Assembly: GCA_965235975.1 (NCBI GenBank)
Contig: CBDDZZ010000001.1
Location: 62,001-126,000 of the forward strand
Origin: Fontibacterium oligotrophicum
Lineage (GTDB): Bacteria; Pseudomonadota; Alphaproteobacteria; Pelagibacterales; Pelagibacteraceae
Reading direction: 5' to 3'
DNA length: 64,000 nt
Part shown: positions 37,714-46,444 of the stretch, one piece after another
Numbering within the stretch: position 1 is the stretch's first letter
How the letters are laid out: each line of letters opens with the position of its first letter
Program-made: the position numbers and the translations under genes
Notes under the pieces: generated by a model
Databases searched by the model: none
What the model was told of the DNA's origin: nothing
The model's input: the letters and a program-made list of their open reading frames with translations, nothing else

Positions 37714-38177
37714 AAATACGTCTTAAACTCTTCTATAATCTCCTCATAAAGTTTTCTTTTAAAAGGAACTATTAATTTGGGAAGCTCCAAGGGATCAGTC
37801 CAGCGCCAATCATAAAATTCTGCTTTTTTTTGTTTAATATTGATTTCACTTTCTTCCCCTATAAATTTTACAAGAAACCATATTTGTTTTTGTCCTTTAT
37901 ATTTTCCATTCCATATTTTTCCTAGTAGCTCATTAGGCAAATCATAAATAAATTCTTTTTCTGATTTTTTAATAATTTTTATTGAGGTAATTCCTGTTTC
38001 TTCTTTCAGTTCTCTTTTGGCTGCACTTTCTAAATCTTCTTCATGATCAACACCGCCCTGAGGCATTTGCCATGCTTTAGTGCTATCAATCCTTTTTCCA
38101 ATAAAAACTTTAGCTTCTTGATTAAGCAACATTATCCCAACACCTTTTCTGTAAGGAAGATTTCTTAAATCTTTCAT
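37710..38177 (-). CDS. rppH: RNA pyrophosphohydrolase (Nudix)
   Basis: 155 aa Nudix hydrolase. The Nudix box runs from GGVDHEEDLESAA to KRELKEETGI with the REx2EExG core residues. NLPYRKGVGIMLLN and KAWQMPQGGVD are typical of the RppH/YgdP group that removes pyrophosphate from mRNA 5' ends or cleaves dinucleoside polyphosphates. It is last in a minus-strand run, overlapping ctpA by 4 nt. Confidence 0.94.
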   Translation of the reverse strand: MKDLRNLPYRKGVGIMLLNQEAKVFIGKRIDSTKAWQMPQGGVDHEEDLESAAKRELKEETGITSIKIIKKSEKEFIYDLPNELLGKIWNGKYKGQKQIWFLVKFIGEESEINIKQKKAEFYDWRWTDPLELPKLIVPFKRKLYEEIIEEFKTYF

Positions 38178-39319
38178 GAAACTTTTAAAAGCTTAAGGGC
38201 GTAAATTAATTGATTATCGTTTATAGAGTCGTTTATTTTAAAATTATCTTTTTGTTGTTCAACTTTTATATCTGGCAGGACGCCAATTTCTTCAATTGTT
38301 TCCCCACTTGGAAGATAATATTTAGCTGTAGTTAATCTTAATCCGCCACCATTAGATAAGGGCATAATAGATTGTACAGAACCTTTACCAAAAGATTTTT
38401 CGCCAACAACAATAGCTCGCTTGTGATCTTTTAATGCTCCCGCAACTATCTCTGATGCAGAGGCTGAACCTTGATTAATTAATACGATTAGTGGCTTTCC
38501 GTTAATTTCATCACCCTTTTTAGAATTATATACTTTTATGTCTCTAGGATCTCTTCCTTTTGTAGAAACAATTTCTCCACTATCTAAAAATGCATCAGAT
38601 ATTTTAATTGCTTGCGATAGAAGGCCGCCAGGATTATTTCTTAAATCTAAAATGTAGCCGCTGATATTTGTATTATTTCGTTTTATTTCTTTAATTTTAT
38701 CTATTAATTCATCACCACTTTTTTCGTTAAAAGATCTTAACCTTAAATAACCAATATTTTCTTTAACTTCAGAAATAACTGACTTTGTTTTAATAACTTC
38801 TCTTACTATCTTTACAGTTATTGGTTCGTTAACATTTACTCTTCTAATAGTTAATGTGATGGAAGTTCCACTTTTGCCACGCATTGTGTTTACTGCCTCA
38901 TCTAAAGTTATGCCTTTGACTTGTTTATCGTCTAACTTAATAATGTAATCTCCTGATTTTATTCCAGCTTTATCCGCCGGTGTATCATCAATTGGAGTTA
39001 TTACTTTAACAAGCCCACCCTCCATTGTAACTTCAATTCCAAGACCACCAAATTCACCTTTGGTCTCCGTATTCATATTCTTAAATGTTTTAGGGCTCAT
39101 ATAAGAAGAGTAAGGATCTAGGGACTGTAGCATCCCATTGATTGCCCCATCAATTGCTTCGCCTTCATTAATTTGCTTAAAATATTCATTATTAATAGTC
39201 TCAAGAATATCTCCAAATAAATCTAATTTTTCATAAAGGACATCTTTTTTTTGGGAAAAAGCGTTTTGTGAAAATATATTTAAAAATAAAAATGTAAGTA
39301 ATATGTAAATTTTTTTCAT
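38174..39319 (-). CDS. ctpA: C-terminal processing peptidase, S41 family
   Basis: 381 aa exported protease. N-terminal signal peptide (residues 1-22, hydrophobic LLTFLFLNIFS, cut after AFSQ). A PDZ domain follows (GGLGIEV to SITLTIRR, about 90-170). The catalytic Ser lies in GSASASEIVAGALKD and Lys in EKSFGKGSVQ. It cleaves periplasmic or outer-membrane proteins at their C-termini. It is co-transcribed with rlmH (2-nt gap) and rppH. Confidence 0.94.
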   Translation of the reverse strand: MKKIYILLTFLFLNIFSQNAFSQKKDVLYEKLDLFGDILETINNEYFKQINEGEAIDGAINGMLQSLDPYSSYMSPKTFKNMNTETKGEFGGLGIEVTMEGGLVKVITPIDDTPADKAGIKSGDYIIKLDDKQVKGITLDEAVNTMRGKSGTSITLTIRRVNVNEPITVKIVREVIKTKSVISEVKENIGYLRLRSFNEKSGDELIDKIKEIKRNNTNISGYILDLRNNPGGLLSQAIKISDAFLDSGEIVSTKGRDPRDIKVYNSKKGDEINGKPLIVLINQGSASASEIVAGALKDHKRAIVVGEKSFGKGSVQSIMPLSNGGGLRLTTAKYYLPSGETIEEIGVLPDIKVEQQKDNFKINDSINDNQLIYALKLLKVS

Positions 39320-39321
39320 TA

Positions 39322-39765
39322 TTATTGTCTATGGTAAGGATGGTTTACCATAATTGTAGCACATCTGTAAATTTGTTCAGTTAGTATTACTCTCGTTAAA
39401 GAGTGGGTAAAAGTAAGTTTGCTAAGGCATATTTCTTCAAAGTTTTCTTTATTTAAATTTTTTTTAAAACCCTCGGGCTCTCCAATAATAAATAATGTTT
39501 CCTTAATAGACGAACTGATTAATTTACTTAATTTTTTGCAAAAGTTTTCAGTATTAAAATTCTGTCCATTTTCACTGAGAAATATAATTTTTCTTTGCTT
39601 TTTATCTTTAATTATATTTTCAAGTTCTTTTTTAGAAATATGTTCAATTACAAAATTTGTAATTCCGCTACTTTTTAAACTTTTAAGTCTACTTTCATAC
39701 CTTTTGCATAACTCATTTTCCTCATCTTTGTTTAATCTACCTAAACAAAGAATTTTTATTTTCAT
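39322..39765 (-). CDS. rlmH: 23S rRNA (pseudouridine-1915-N3)-methyltransferase
   Basis: 147 aa SPOUT methyltransferase that modifies pseudouridine 1915 in helix 69 of 23S rRNA. I start at ATG 39765 (MKIKILCLGRLNKDEE), which overlaps the rsfS stop; a longer frame from 39804 lies inside rsfS. The SAM-knot part has FIIGEPEGF, SLTFTHSLTRVILTEQIYR and the C-terminal NHPYHRQ. The gene follows rsfS, as in many bacteria. Confidence 0.95.
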   Translation of the reverse strand: MKIKILCLGRLNKDEENELCKRYESRLKSLKSSGITNFVIEHISKKELENIIKDKKQRKIIFLSENGQNFNTENFCKKLSKLISSSIKETLFIIGEPEGFKKNLNKENFEEICLSKLTFTHSLTRVILTEQIYRCATIMVNHPYHRQ

Positions 39766-40121
39766 TAAACAAAGATTTTTTGATTTGGAATAATATCTTC
39801 CCACATTTTTTCTAACTCATAATTTTTTCTTTGTTCTTGGTGAAAAATATGAATTATAACATCGATTGCATCGATTAGTTTCCAGTTGTCGCTGTCCCTT
39901 CCCTCTATTTTGCAACCTTTAATTCCCATTTTTTTAAGTTCTTCAATCGTATTTTCAGAAACAGACTGAATGTGTCTTGAAGATGTTCCGCTTGCAACAA
40001 TCATATAGTCAGCAATAGAACTTTTGTTTGCAAGATTAATAGTTACGATGTCTTTTGCTTTATTATCATCAAGAATTTTAATTATTTCTTTAAGAAGGAC
40101 TTCTTTTTTTTTAACTTGCAT
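39765..40121 (-). CDS. rsfS: Ribosomal silencing factor RsfS
   Basis: 118 aa. Binds uL14 and blocks subunit joining under starvation. Motifs: AKDIVTINLANKSSIADYMIVASGTSSRHIQS and the conserved EGRDSDNWKLIDAIDVIIHIF. It lies between nadD (11-nt overlap) and rlmH, the conserved order nadD-rsfS-rlmH. Confidence 0.95.
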   Translation of the reverse strand: MQVKKKEVLLKEIIKILDDNKAKDIVTINLANKSSIADYMIVASGTSSRHIQSVSENTIEELKKMGIKGCKIEGRDSDNWKLIDAIDVIIHIFHQEQRKNYELEKMWEDIIPNQKIFV

Positions 40122-40674
40122 TAATTGTTTTTTTTATTTTTGATGATGAAATATTCATACCTTTTGTGCCCAAAAAATACCACCTATGTTGTTTATCCAT
40201 TGAAATTAGATTTAGAGATTTATATTTTTCAAGCTTTTTTGCAGCTATGGAATTTAATGATTTTATCGAGAATTCTGGTCTATTTATCACGATGATAGAT
40301 ACCTTGCTTAAAATCTCATTATATTTTTTCCATTGGTTAAATTTTATAAAACTATCAGCGCCCATTATAAAATAATATTTATTATAAAAGGATTTGTTGA
40401 TTATATATCCTAAATTATCAAATAAGAAATTCGATCCTGTTTTTTCTTCAGTGTATTGAACTTTAATGATGTTTTTATTTTTTTTTATAAAATCATTGCA
40501 CAATTTTATTCTATTCAAAACATCGTTTGATGAATTATTTTTTTTTAAAGGATTTTTTTTGGTAATAAGCCATATGACTTTATTTAACCGAAATCTTTTA
40601 ATTGCTTCTAATGAAATATTTAAATGCCCAACATGGGGAGGATCAAAAGTTCCACCAAGAATGCCAATTTTCAT
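40111..40674 (-). CDS. nadD: Nicotinate-nucleotide adenylyltransferase
   Basis: 187 aa NMN/NaMN adenylyltransferase in NAD synthesis. The N-terminal nucleotidyltransferase motif is GGTFDPPHVGHLNIS, and the C-terminal ISSSKIKKTIN replaces the usual ISST-R motif. The middle has the MGADSFIKFNQWKKY segment. It overlaps rsfS and starts 18 nt after proA ends. Confidence 0.94.
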   Translation of the reverse strand: MKIGILGGTFDPPHVGHLNISLEAIKRFRLNKVIWLITKKNPLKKNNSSNDVLNRIKLCNDFIKKNKNIIKVQYTEEKTGSNFLFDNLGYIINKSFYNKYYFIMGADSFIKFNQWKKYNEILSKVSIIVINRPEFSIKSLNSIAAKKLEKYKSLNLISMDKQHRWYFLGTKGMNISSSKIKKTINAS

Positions 40675-40692
40675 TATAATTTTATAAAAAAG

Positions 40693-41955
40693 TTAAGGTC
40701 TAATTTGTCCGTTACCTTTTACTAGATATTTATAAGTTACTAGCTGCTCAAGTCCAACTGGTCCGCGAGGATGTAATTTATTTGTAGATATACCCACCTC
40801 TGCCCCAAAACCAAATTCATTACCATCTGCAAATTGAGTAGAAGCATTATGCAAAACTATTGCGCTGTTAACACTAGATAAAAACAATGAGGCAATTTTT
40901 TTATTATTTGTCACAATGGTATCTGTGTGTCGAGTCCCATACTTATTTATATGATTGATTGCTTCATTAACTCCATTTACAATTTTTACTGAAATTGAAG
41001 AGTCCAGATACTCTGTTCTCCAATCTTTTTCTGTTGCTAGATCAATATTAGAACCTGTATAATTTTTTTTAGTAATTTTATCGCCAATAATTTTACATCC
41101 GCTTATACTTAATAATTGTAATATTGGTTTTAAGTGGGTTTTTACACACGCCTTATCAATTAATAAAGTTTCTGCGGCACCACATATACTAGTATTTCTC
41201 ATTTTAGCATTAAGTGTAATTTTTTTTGCCATATTTAAGTCTGCGTATTTATCAATATAGACATGACATAACCCCTCCAGATGACCAATGGTTGGAACAT
41301 TAGAAGTAGTTTGAACTTTTTTTACTAAATTTTTTCCTCCTCTTGGAATAATAACATCAATAAATCTCTCCATACTTGAAAGCATGTAATCAACTAATTT
41401 TCTATTTGTATTATTAATTAATTGAACACAATTTTCATTAATGTTGTTTTTTTTTAAAGATTTTCTAAAACATTCAGAAATAACTTTATTTGTATGAATA
41501 GCCTCGCTACCTCCTCTTAAAATTACTGCATTCCCAGATTTAAAACATAAAATTGCAACGTCTGAAGTTACATTAGGTCTAGATTCATATATCACCCCAA
41601 TAACACCAATAGGTACCGTATATTTACTAATGATCATTCCATTAGGTCTTTTCCATTTTGATATTATCTTTTGTGTTGGGTCTTTAAGTTTAATAACTTC
41701 CTTAACAGATTTGATTATATAGTTAATTTTATTTTCATTTAGAATTAGTCGATCAATTAAATTTTTACTAAGACCTTTTTTTTTAGCTTTTGCTATATCC
41801 AATATATTAGCTTTTAAGATATCTTTTTTTTTAAATCTTAGATTTTTATAAAAATCTGTAAGTACTTTATTTTTATTTTTTTCATTTAATAATGATAAAT
41901 CTTTTGATGCATTCAAAGCATTTAAACCTATTTTATTTAAATAATTATTCATCAT
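40693..41955 (-). CDS. proA: Gamma-glutamyl phosphate reductase
   Basis: 420 aa, standard length. Second step of proline synthesis. The catalytic Cys is in MRNTSICGAAETLL (about residue 252); IGVIYESRPNVTSDVA and the VTYKYLVKGNGQIRP C-terminus are typical. Two Met codons occur at the start (MMNNYLN); the first is used here. It is 4 nt after proB, so the two form an operon. Confidence 0.96.
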   Translation of the reverse strand: MMNNYLNKIGLNALNASKDLSLLNEKNKNKVLTDFYKNLRFKKKDILKANILDIAKAKKKGLSKNLIDRLILNENKINYIIKSVKEVIKLKDPTQKIISKWKRPNGMIISKYTVPIGVIGVIYESRPNVTSDVAILCFKSGNAVILRGGSEAIHTNKVISECFRKSLKKNNINENCVQLINNTNRKLVDYMLSSMERFIDVIIPRGGKNLVKKVQTTSNVPTIGHLEGLCHVYIDKYADLNMAKKITLNAKMRNTSICGAAETLLIDKACVKTHLKPILQLLSISGCKIIGDKITKKNYTGSNIDLATEKDWRTEYLDSSISVKIVNGVNEAINHINKYGTRHTDTIVTNNKKIASLFLSSVNSAIVLHNASTQFADGNEFGFGAEVGISTNKLHPRGPVGLEQLVTYKYLVKGNGQIRP

Positions 41956-41959
41956 AAAT

Positions 41960-43072
41960 TTACTCAGCTTGATAAACTAAATTGTCTATATGAACCATTT
42001 CTCCTCGGCTAACGTAACCCAATATTTCTTTAATTTGATCAGTTTTAAAACCAATAATTTTTTTAGCATCTAGGCTAGAGTAAGCGCTGATACCTGTTGC
42101 AATACGTTTATTATTTGAATTTATAATATATACTGCATCACCACGACTAAAATTTCCCTCAACTGCTGTTACTCCAATTGGCAAAAGACTTTTTCCATTT
42201 TTTAATGCTTTTTCGGCGCCATCATCAATCATAATTGATCCTTTCGTAGCAATTGAATTTAAGATCCATTGTTTTTTAGCGCTTAGAGTGGATGATTGAG
42301 ATTCAAATAAAGTATAATTTTTATTTTTAATTAGATTTTTTATTGGATTATTAACCATTCCGCTTGTTAAAATCATATCACAACCAGATTGCATACAAAT
42401 TTTTGCAGCTTTAATTTTAGTTATCATCCCCCCCGTTCCATAAGAACTTATACTTTCAGAGGCAAGTGCTTCGATAGATTTATCAATGGATGTTACTTTT
42501 TTAATTATTTTAGCATTTTTATTTTTTTTTGGGTCGGCAGAATAAAGTCCATCTATATCTGAGAGCATGATCAAGCAGTCAGCATTACATATCTGAGCAA
42601 CTCGACCGGCTAGTCTATCGTTATCGCCGTATCTTATTTCCGAAGTTGCAATTGTATCGTTCTCGTTGACGATTGGTATTACTGACATTTTTAATAAGTT
42701 ACTGATTGTTTCTTTAGCATTTAATGATCTTCTTCTCTCTTCTGTATCTTCTAAAGTAAGTAATATTTGTGAAATTTTAATATTTTTTTTTCCGAATGCT
42801 TTTTTAAAAAGGTTAATTAATTCAATTTGACCAATGGCCGCTATTGCTTGAAATTGGCTCAATTTTGTATTCTTTTTATTTATTTTTAATAAATCACAAC
42901 CAAGAGCAATGGCTCCAGATGATACTATAATAATTTGTTTATTTTTTTTTATTAAAAAATCGATATCTTTTATTAAATTATTAAACCAATTCTTTTTTAT
43001 TTTATTTTTTCCGTCAACAATTAGACTCGACCCTATTTTTATTACAATAGTTTTATATTTCAGAATATCCAT
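41960..43072 (-). CDS. proB: Glutamate 5-kinase
   Basis: 370 aa. First step of proline synthesis. The amino-acid kinase domain (about 1-260) has KIGSSLIVDG, VSSGAIALGC, NENDTIATSEIRYGDNDRLAGRVA and GTGGMITKIKAAK. A C-terminal PUA domain (about 280-365, GDAVYIINSNNKRIATGI) is retained. It starts directly after obgE with no gap on the minus strand. Confidence 0.97.
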   Translation of the reverse strand: MDILKYKTIVIKIGSSLIVDGKNKIKKNWFNNLIKDIDFLIKKNKQIIIVSSGAIALGCDLLKINKKNTKLSQFQAIAAIGQIELINLFKKAFGKKNIKISQILLTLEDTEERRRSLNAKETISNLLKMSVIPIVNENDTIATSEIRYGDNDRLAGRVAQICNADCLIMLSDIDGLYSADPKKNKNAKIIKKVTSIDKSIEALASESISSYGTGGMITKIKAAKICMQSGCDMILTSGMVNNPIKNLIKNKNYTLFESQSSTLSAKKQWILNSIATKGSIMIDDGAEKALKNGKSLLPIGVTAVEGNFSRGDAVYIINSNNKRIATGISAYSSLDAKKIIGFKTDQIKEILGYVSRGEMVHIDNLVYQAE

Positions 43073-44041
43073 TTAGATAGCTCGTAATAAATTTTTTACA
43101 TTAATATTTCTTTCAACAGATATATCATAAACTTTTTTTTTAATTTTTTTAGTAAAATTCATTATCTTTTCCTTTTTTTCTTTTTCATCTATTAAATCAA
43201 TCTTATTAAATACAATAAGTTCTCTCTTTTTTATTAAATCTGGATTGAATTCTTTAAGTTCATTTCTAATAATCTTATATTTTTCAACCAAATCATCTTC
43301 ATTAATATCAATCATATGAATAATACTTTTGCATCTTTCTATATGTTTCAAAAATTTGTCACCTAAGCCTGAACCACTATGGGCCCCTTCAATTAAACCA
43401 GGAATATCAGCAATAATTATTTCTTTATTATCAATAAAAACTACTCCAAGATTTGGGTTTAGAGTTGTAAATGGATAATTGGCAATTTTTGGTCTAGCCC
43501 TTGTTGATATTGAGAGAAGACTGGATTTGCCAGCATTTGGAAAACCAATAATTCCAACATCAGCAATTAATTTTAGTTCAAGCCAAACTATAAATTCTTC
43601 TCCTTTTTTTCCATAAGTAAATTTTCTTGGAGATCTATTGGTCGAACTTTTAAATTTTGAATTACCTAGACCACCTTTGCCTCCTTTAGCTATAACATAT
43701 TCTTGATCCTCTTTTACTAAATCAAATAGCAATGTTTTTTGATCCTCTTCATATATCTGAGTTCCAACAGGAACTCTCAAAATTAAATCTTTTCCAGAGA
43801 GTCCCCTTTTATTATTTCCAGAACCATTAAATCCATTTTGAGCTTTATGATGTTGCGCAAAACGATAATCAACTAAAGTATTTAAACCATTCACCGCTTT
43901 AACGATTATCGACCCTCCTTCACCACCATCACCTCCGTAGGGTCCACCAAATTCAATAAATTTTTCTCTTCGGAAAGCAACGCAGCCATTTCCTCCGTCT
44001 CCGGCCTTTATCATAATTTTAACTTGATCTAAAAATTTCAT
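43073..44041 (-). CDS. obgE: GTPase Obg
   Basis: 322 aa. The N-terminal glycine-rich Obg fold (residues about 1-158, MKFLDQVKIMIKAGDGGNGCVAFRREK) is followed by the G domain with G1 GFPNAGKSSLLS, DIPGLIEGAHSG and FNKIDL. The longer OCT domain of some lineages is absent. It acts in 50S assembly and stress control. It follows rpmA and rplU, the conserved order. Confidence 0.97.
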   Translation of the reverse strand: MKFLDQVKIMIKAGDGGNGCVAFRREKFIEFGGPYGGDGGEGGSIIVKAVNGLNTLVDYRFAQHHKAQNGFNGSGNNKRGLSGKDLILRVPVGTQIYEEDQKTLLFDLVKEDQEYVIAKGGKGGLGNSKFKSSTNRSPRKFTYGKKGEEFIVWLELKLIADVGIIGFPNAGKSSLLSISTRARPKIANYPFTTLNPNLGVVFIDNKEIIIADIPGLIEGAHSGSGLGDKFLKHIERCKSIIHMIDINEDDLVEKYKIIRNELKEFNPDLIKKRELIVFNKIDLIDEKEKKEKIMNFTKKIKKKVYDISVERNINVKNLLRAI

Positions 44042-44094
44042 ACAATCATATTATTGATTATTAATAAAAATCTCAGTTTAAAAATAAACCGAGT

Positions 44095-44349
44095 TTATTG
44101 AGGGATTACTGAAATGTAAGTTCTTCCGAGTTTTTTCGTCTCGAATTTTACTACGCCGTTTACTTTTGAAAAAATGGTATGATCTTTTCCCATACCAACA
44201 TTATCACCAGGGAACATTTTTGTTCCTCTTTGTCTCATAATAATATTTCCAGCTATTACAGATTGACCGCCAAACTTTTTAACGCCTAACCGCCTACCGG
44301 CGCTATCGCGTCCATTTTTCGTCGATCCACCAGCTTTTTTTGTTGCCAT
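44095..44349 (-). CDS. rpmA: 50S ribosomal protein bL27
   Basis: 84 aa. MATKKAGGSTKNGRDSAGRRLGVKKFGGQ is the standard bL27 N-terminus, which reaches the peptidyl-transferase centre. It lies 9 nt after rplU and 53 nt before obgE. Confidence 0.97.
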   Translation of the reverse strand: MATKKAGGSTKNGRDSAGRRLGVKKFGGQSVIAGNIIMRQRGTKMFPGDNVGMGKDHTIFSKVNGVVKFETKKLGRTYISVIPQ

Positions 44350-44358
44350 TTTTAATAT

Positions 44359-44766
44359 CTATTTTTTAATAGTTGTTTTAGCTTCAACTTTTTTTTCTAA
44401 AGTTTTATTTTCTGTAATTGTATTTTTAGCTTCAGCTAAAAGTTTCCCACTTTTACCATAAATTTTTAAAATTTTCACTATTGAAACATGTTGTCTGTGT
44501 CCACGTTTTCTTCTTGAATTTTGTCTTCTTCTTTTCTTAAAAATTATAACTTTGTCATTTCTCGCTTGTTTTAAAAGTTCTGCCTCAACATATGCTCCAT
44601 CAATCATTGGAGAACCTATTTCGGTCGTTGTATTATCAGTTGTTAAAAGAACCTCTTTGAATTCAAATTTTTTGCCAGCTTTATCGTCTAGCTTTTCAAT
44701 TCTAATAGTATCATTAGCTGACACTTTATATTGTTTACCGCCGGTTTTTATTACTGCAAAGGTCAT
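44359..44766 (-). CDS. rplU: 50S ribosomal protein bL21 with Lys/Glu tail
   Basis: 135 aa; bL21 is usually about 103. The core MTFAVIKTGGKQYKVSANDTIRIEKLD and the KKRRRQNSRRKRGHRQHVS segment are typical. The C-terminal 30 residues (AEAKNTITENKTLEKKVEAKTTIKK) are a charged extension like those of bS16 and bL19 in this window. A good promoter lies upstream. Confidence 0.96.
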   Translation of the reverse strand: MTFAVIKTGGKQYKVSANDTIRIEKLDDKAGKKFEFKEVLLTTDNTTTEIGSPMIDGAYVEAELLKQARNDKVIIFKKRRRQNSRRKRGHRQHVSIVKILKIYGKSGKLLAEAKNTITENKTLEKKVEAKTTIKK

Positions 44767-44790
44767 ATGTGATTTCTCTTAAGTCTGGGC

Positions 44791-44818
44791 AATATATATA
44801 GCCACCTTAGCTTGTCAA
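44791..44818 (-). promoter_or_regulatory. Promoter of rplU-rpmA-obgE
   Basis: On the minus strand, TTGACA (44818-44813) and TATATT (44796-44791) with a 16-nt spacer. The leader to ATG 44766 is only about 20 nt. Confidence 0.65.
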
Positions 44819-44848
44819 GATTGTGATTATGCTTAAGGGTATTGGTTT

Positions 44849-45613
44849 CTAGAAGTTATCTTTTAAATCTCTAATCTTCCTGAAAAAATCAACTTCGTTA
44901 AGATCCTGAAATCCTAGTTGATGTTTAAACTTTAAATCATCAAATTTTAAAAAAATATTTAATCTCATTTCATCACCTAAATTAGAAGGTACGCTATATA
45001 ATTTTTTTTTAATACTACTGACTATTTGATTATATTTTTCTTTTAACTCTGAGTTATTTTTATCTATTTCTATACAAAATTTTAAATTATTGACCGTATA
45101 TTCATGTCCGCAAAATATTTTCGTTTGAGGCGGTAATGACTTAATTTTTTTTAAAGAGTTTACCATCTCTGAATAAGACCCTTCAAATAATCTCCCACAG
45201 CCAAAAGAAAATAAAGTATCGCCTGTAAATACCGATTCTTCATTTTTAAAATAATAAAATATATGGCCAGAGGTATGACCGGGAACGTGTTCTATTAAAA
45301 CATCAGAGCCTTCAAAGTTCCAAATTTGTCCATTGGTTAAAAAAATATCTATTCCAGGAATTCTTTCTTTATCTTTTTCAAAACCTAATATTTTTGAATT
45401 AAATTCTTTTTTAAGTTCCAAGTTACCACCTATATGATCAGCGTGATGATGCGTATTTAAAATAAATTTTAGGTTTAATTTATTTTTTTTTAAGTAATCT
45501 CTAATAGGATCAGACTCAGATGGATCAACTACACAAGCGTTTTTAGTTTTTTTATTTTCAATAATATATGCGTAATTATCTTTGAGGCATGGAATAATGT
45601 GAATATCCATCAT
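44849..45613 (-). CDS. gloB: Hydroxyacylglutathione hydrolase (glyoxalase II)
   Basis: 254 aa metallo-beta-lactamase fold. The metal motif is NTHHHADHIGG (THxHxDH type). Other metal ligands are in HVPGHTSGH and FTGDTLFSFGCGR, and CGHEYT near 170. It hydrolyses S-lactoylglutathione in methylglyoxal detoxification. The second Met (45610) could be the start instead. It lies 10 nt after metW, so it is likely under the same SAM-II switch. Confidence 0.93.
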   Translation of the reverse strand: MMDIHIIPCLKDNYAYIIENKKTKNACVVDPSESDPIRDYLKKNKLNLKFILNTHHHADHIGGNLELKKEFNSKILGFEKDKERIPGIDIFLTNGQIWNFEGSDVLIEHVPGHTSGHIFYYFKNEESVFTGDTLFSFGCGRLFEGSYSEMVNSLKKIKSLPPQTKIFCGHEYTVNNLKFCIEIDKNNSELKEKYNQIVSSIKKKLYSVPSNLGDEMRLNIFLKFDDLKFKHQLGFQDLNEVDFFRKIRDLKDNF

Positions 45614-45623
45614 TAAATAAAAA

Positions 45624-46226
45624 TTAGTTTTTTTTGCTAATTAAAAAAATACCAAATTCTGAACAAAGATTTTTTATTTCTAAATTAAAGTGCGAAACTT
45701 TAGAAGATCGATTTTGAGTAACTGCAATTGATTTAATTATATCAATCTGATCTGAATGGCATAAATCGAAAAAGTCTTTAATAGTACACATATGTAAATT
45801 AGGGGTATCATGCCATGTATTAGGCAAAGTTTTTGTAACTGGCATTCTTCCCTTAAATAATAAACTAAGTCTAACTTTCCAGTATCCAAAGTTTGGGATA
45901 GAAACGATTGCATTTTTTCCTATTCTCAAAAGTTCATGCAAAACTTTTCTAGGTTTATAAAAAGCTTGTAAGGTTTGTGTTAGTATCACGTAATCAAAAG
46001 ATTGATCCGGGTAATTAATTAAATCTTGTTCAGCATCTCCTTCTACAACAGAAAGACCTTTGCTTAAGCTTTCTTTAACCTTTTCGTGATCAATCTCAAT
46101 ACCTCGAGCATCAATTTTTTTTTCTTTTTTTAGATGGAGAAGAATACTTCCATCACCGCAACCCACATCAAGAACTTTTGTGAATGGTTTTATAAAATCT
46201 ATTACTATTTTTGACTCTAATTTCAT
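45624..46226 (-). CDS. metW: Methionine biosynthesis protein MetW
   Basis: 200 aa class I SAM-dependent methyltransferase fold. KVLDVGCGDGSILLHL is the SAM motif, and LTQTLQAFYKPRKVLHELLRIG and VSIPNFGYWKVRLSLLFKGRMPVTK are MetW hallmarks. In other proteobacteria it acts with MetX (homoserine acyltransferase), and metX usually precedes it. Here the upstream neighbour is a SAM-II riboswitch and terminator, and no metX is adjacent. Its expression should fall when SAM is plentiful. Confidence 0.93.
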   Translation of the reverse strand: MKLESKIVIDFIKPFTKVLDVGCGDGSILLHLKKEKKIDARGIEIDHEKVKESLSKGLSVVEGDAEQDLINYPDQSFDYVILTQTLQAFYKPRKVLHELLRIGKNAIVSIPNFGYWKVRLSLLFKGRMPVTKTLPNTWHDTPNLHMCTIKDFFDLCHSDQIDIIKSIAVTQNRSSKVSHFNLEIKNLCSEFGIFLISKKN

Positions 46227-46233
46227 CTAAATT

Positions 46234-46259
46234 AAAAAAGCACTTTAAAGTGATTTTTT
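46234..46259 (-). terminator. Intrinsic terminator of the metW leader
   Basis: On the minus strand, a CACTT/AAGTG hairpin flanked by AAAAAA and followed by CTTTTTT, placed between the SAM-II aptamer and the metW ATG (46226). Its position fits the expression platform of a transcription-control riboswitch. Confidence 0.8.
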
Positions 46260-46260
46260 A

Positions 46261-46308
46261 CCTCTTTAGCAGTTTATATGCGCTCGCAATTCGGTAAATC
46301 AGCGCAAA
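46261..46308 (-). promoter_or_regulatory. SAM-II riboswitch controlling metW-gloB
   Basis: On the minus strand the sequence reads TTTGCGCTGATTTACCG, then ATTGCGAGCGC and AACTGCTAAAGAGG. This matches the SAM-II (metA-type) aptamer I know from alphaproteobacteria: stem P1 is TGCGCT (46306-46301) with AGCGCA (46284-46279), followed by the GCTAAA segment that forms the pseudoknot with the P1 loop region. SAM binding is expected to favour the terminator at 46234-46259. I looked for a second SAM-V aptamer downstream, as in the SAR11 tandem arrangement, and did not see one. Confidence 0.88.
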
Positions 46309-46311
46309 TAG

Positions 46312-46340
46312 TTTTTATCGTAGGCATAATTTATTGTCAA
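46312..46340 (-). promoter_or_regulatory. Promoter of the SAM-II/metW transcript
   Basis: Minus strand TTGACA (46340-46335) and TAAAAA (46317-46312), 17-nt spacer. Transcription would begin near the 5' end of the aptamer. The -35 is perfect; the -10 is weak. Confidence 0.55.
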
Positions 46341-46444
46341 TTTATTCGGTTTTATTAATGATGTTGTTATTAGTTTTAAAAATTTTATAAGATTTATTTT
46401 TATAAATAGTATCAACCATAATAGCATTATGTTAATTAAAAAAT

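Noticed and set aside
39419..39793. 124-codon ORF on the plus strand
   Set aside because: Antisense to rlmH, which has a clear family match; Phe/Leu-rich shadow product.
46227..46260. Second SAM-V aptamer in tandem after SAM-II
   Set aside because: Only the terminator hairpin lies between the SAM-II aptamer and metW; no space or motif for another aptamer.
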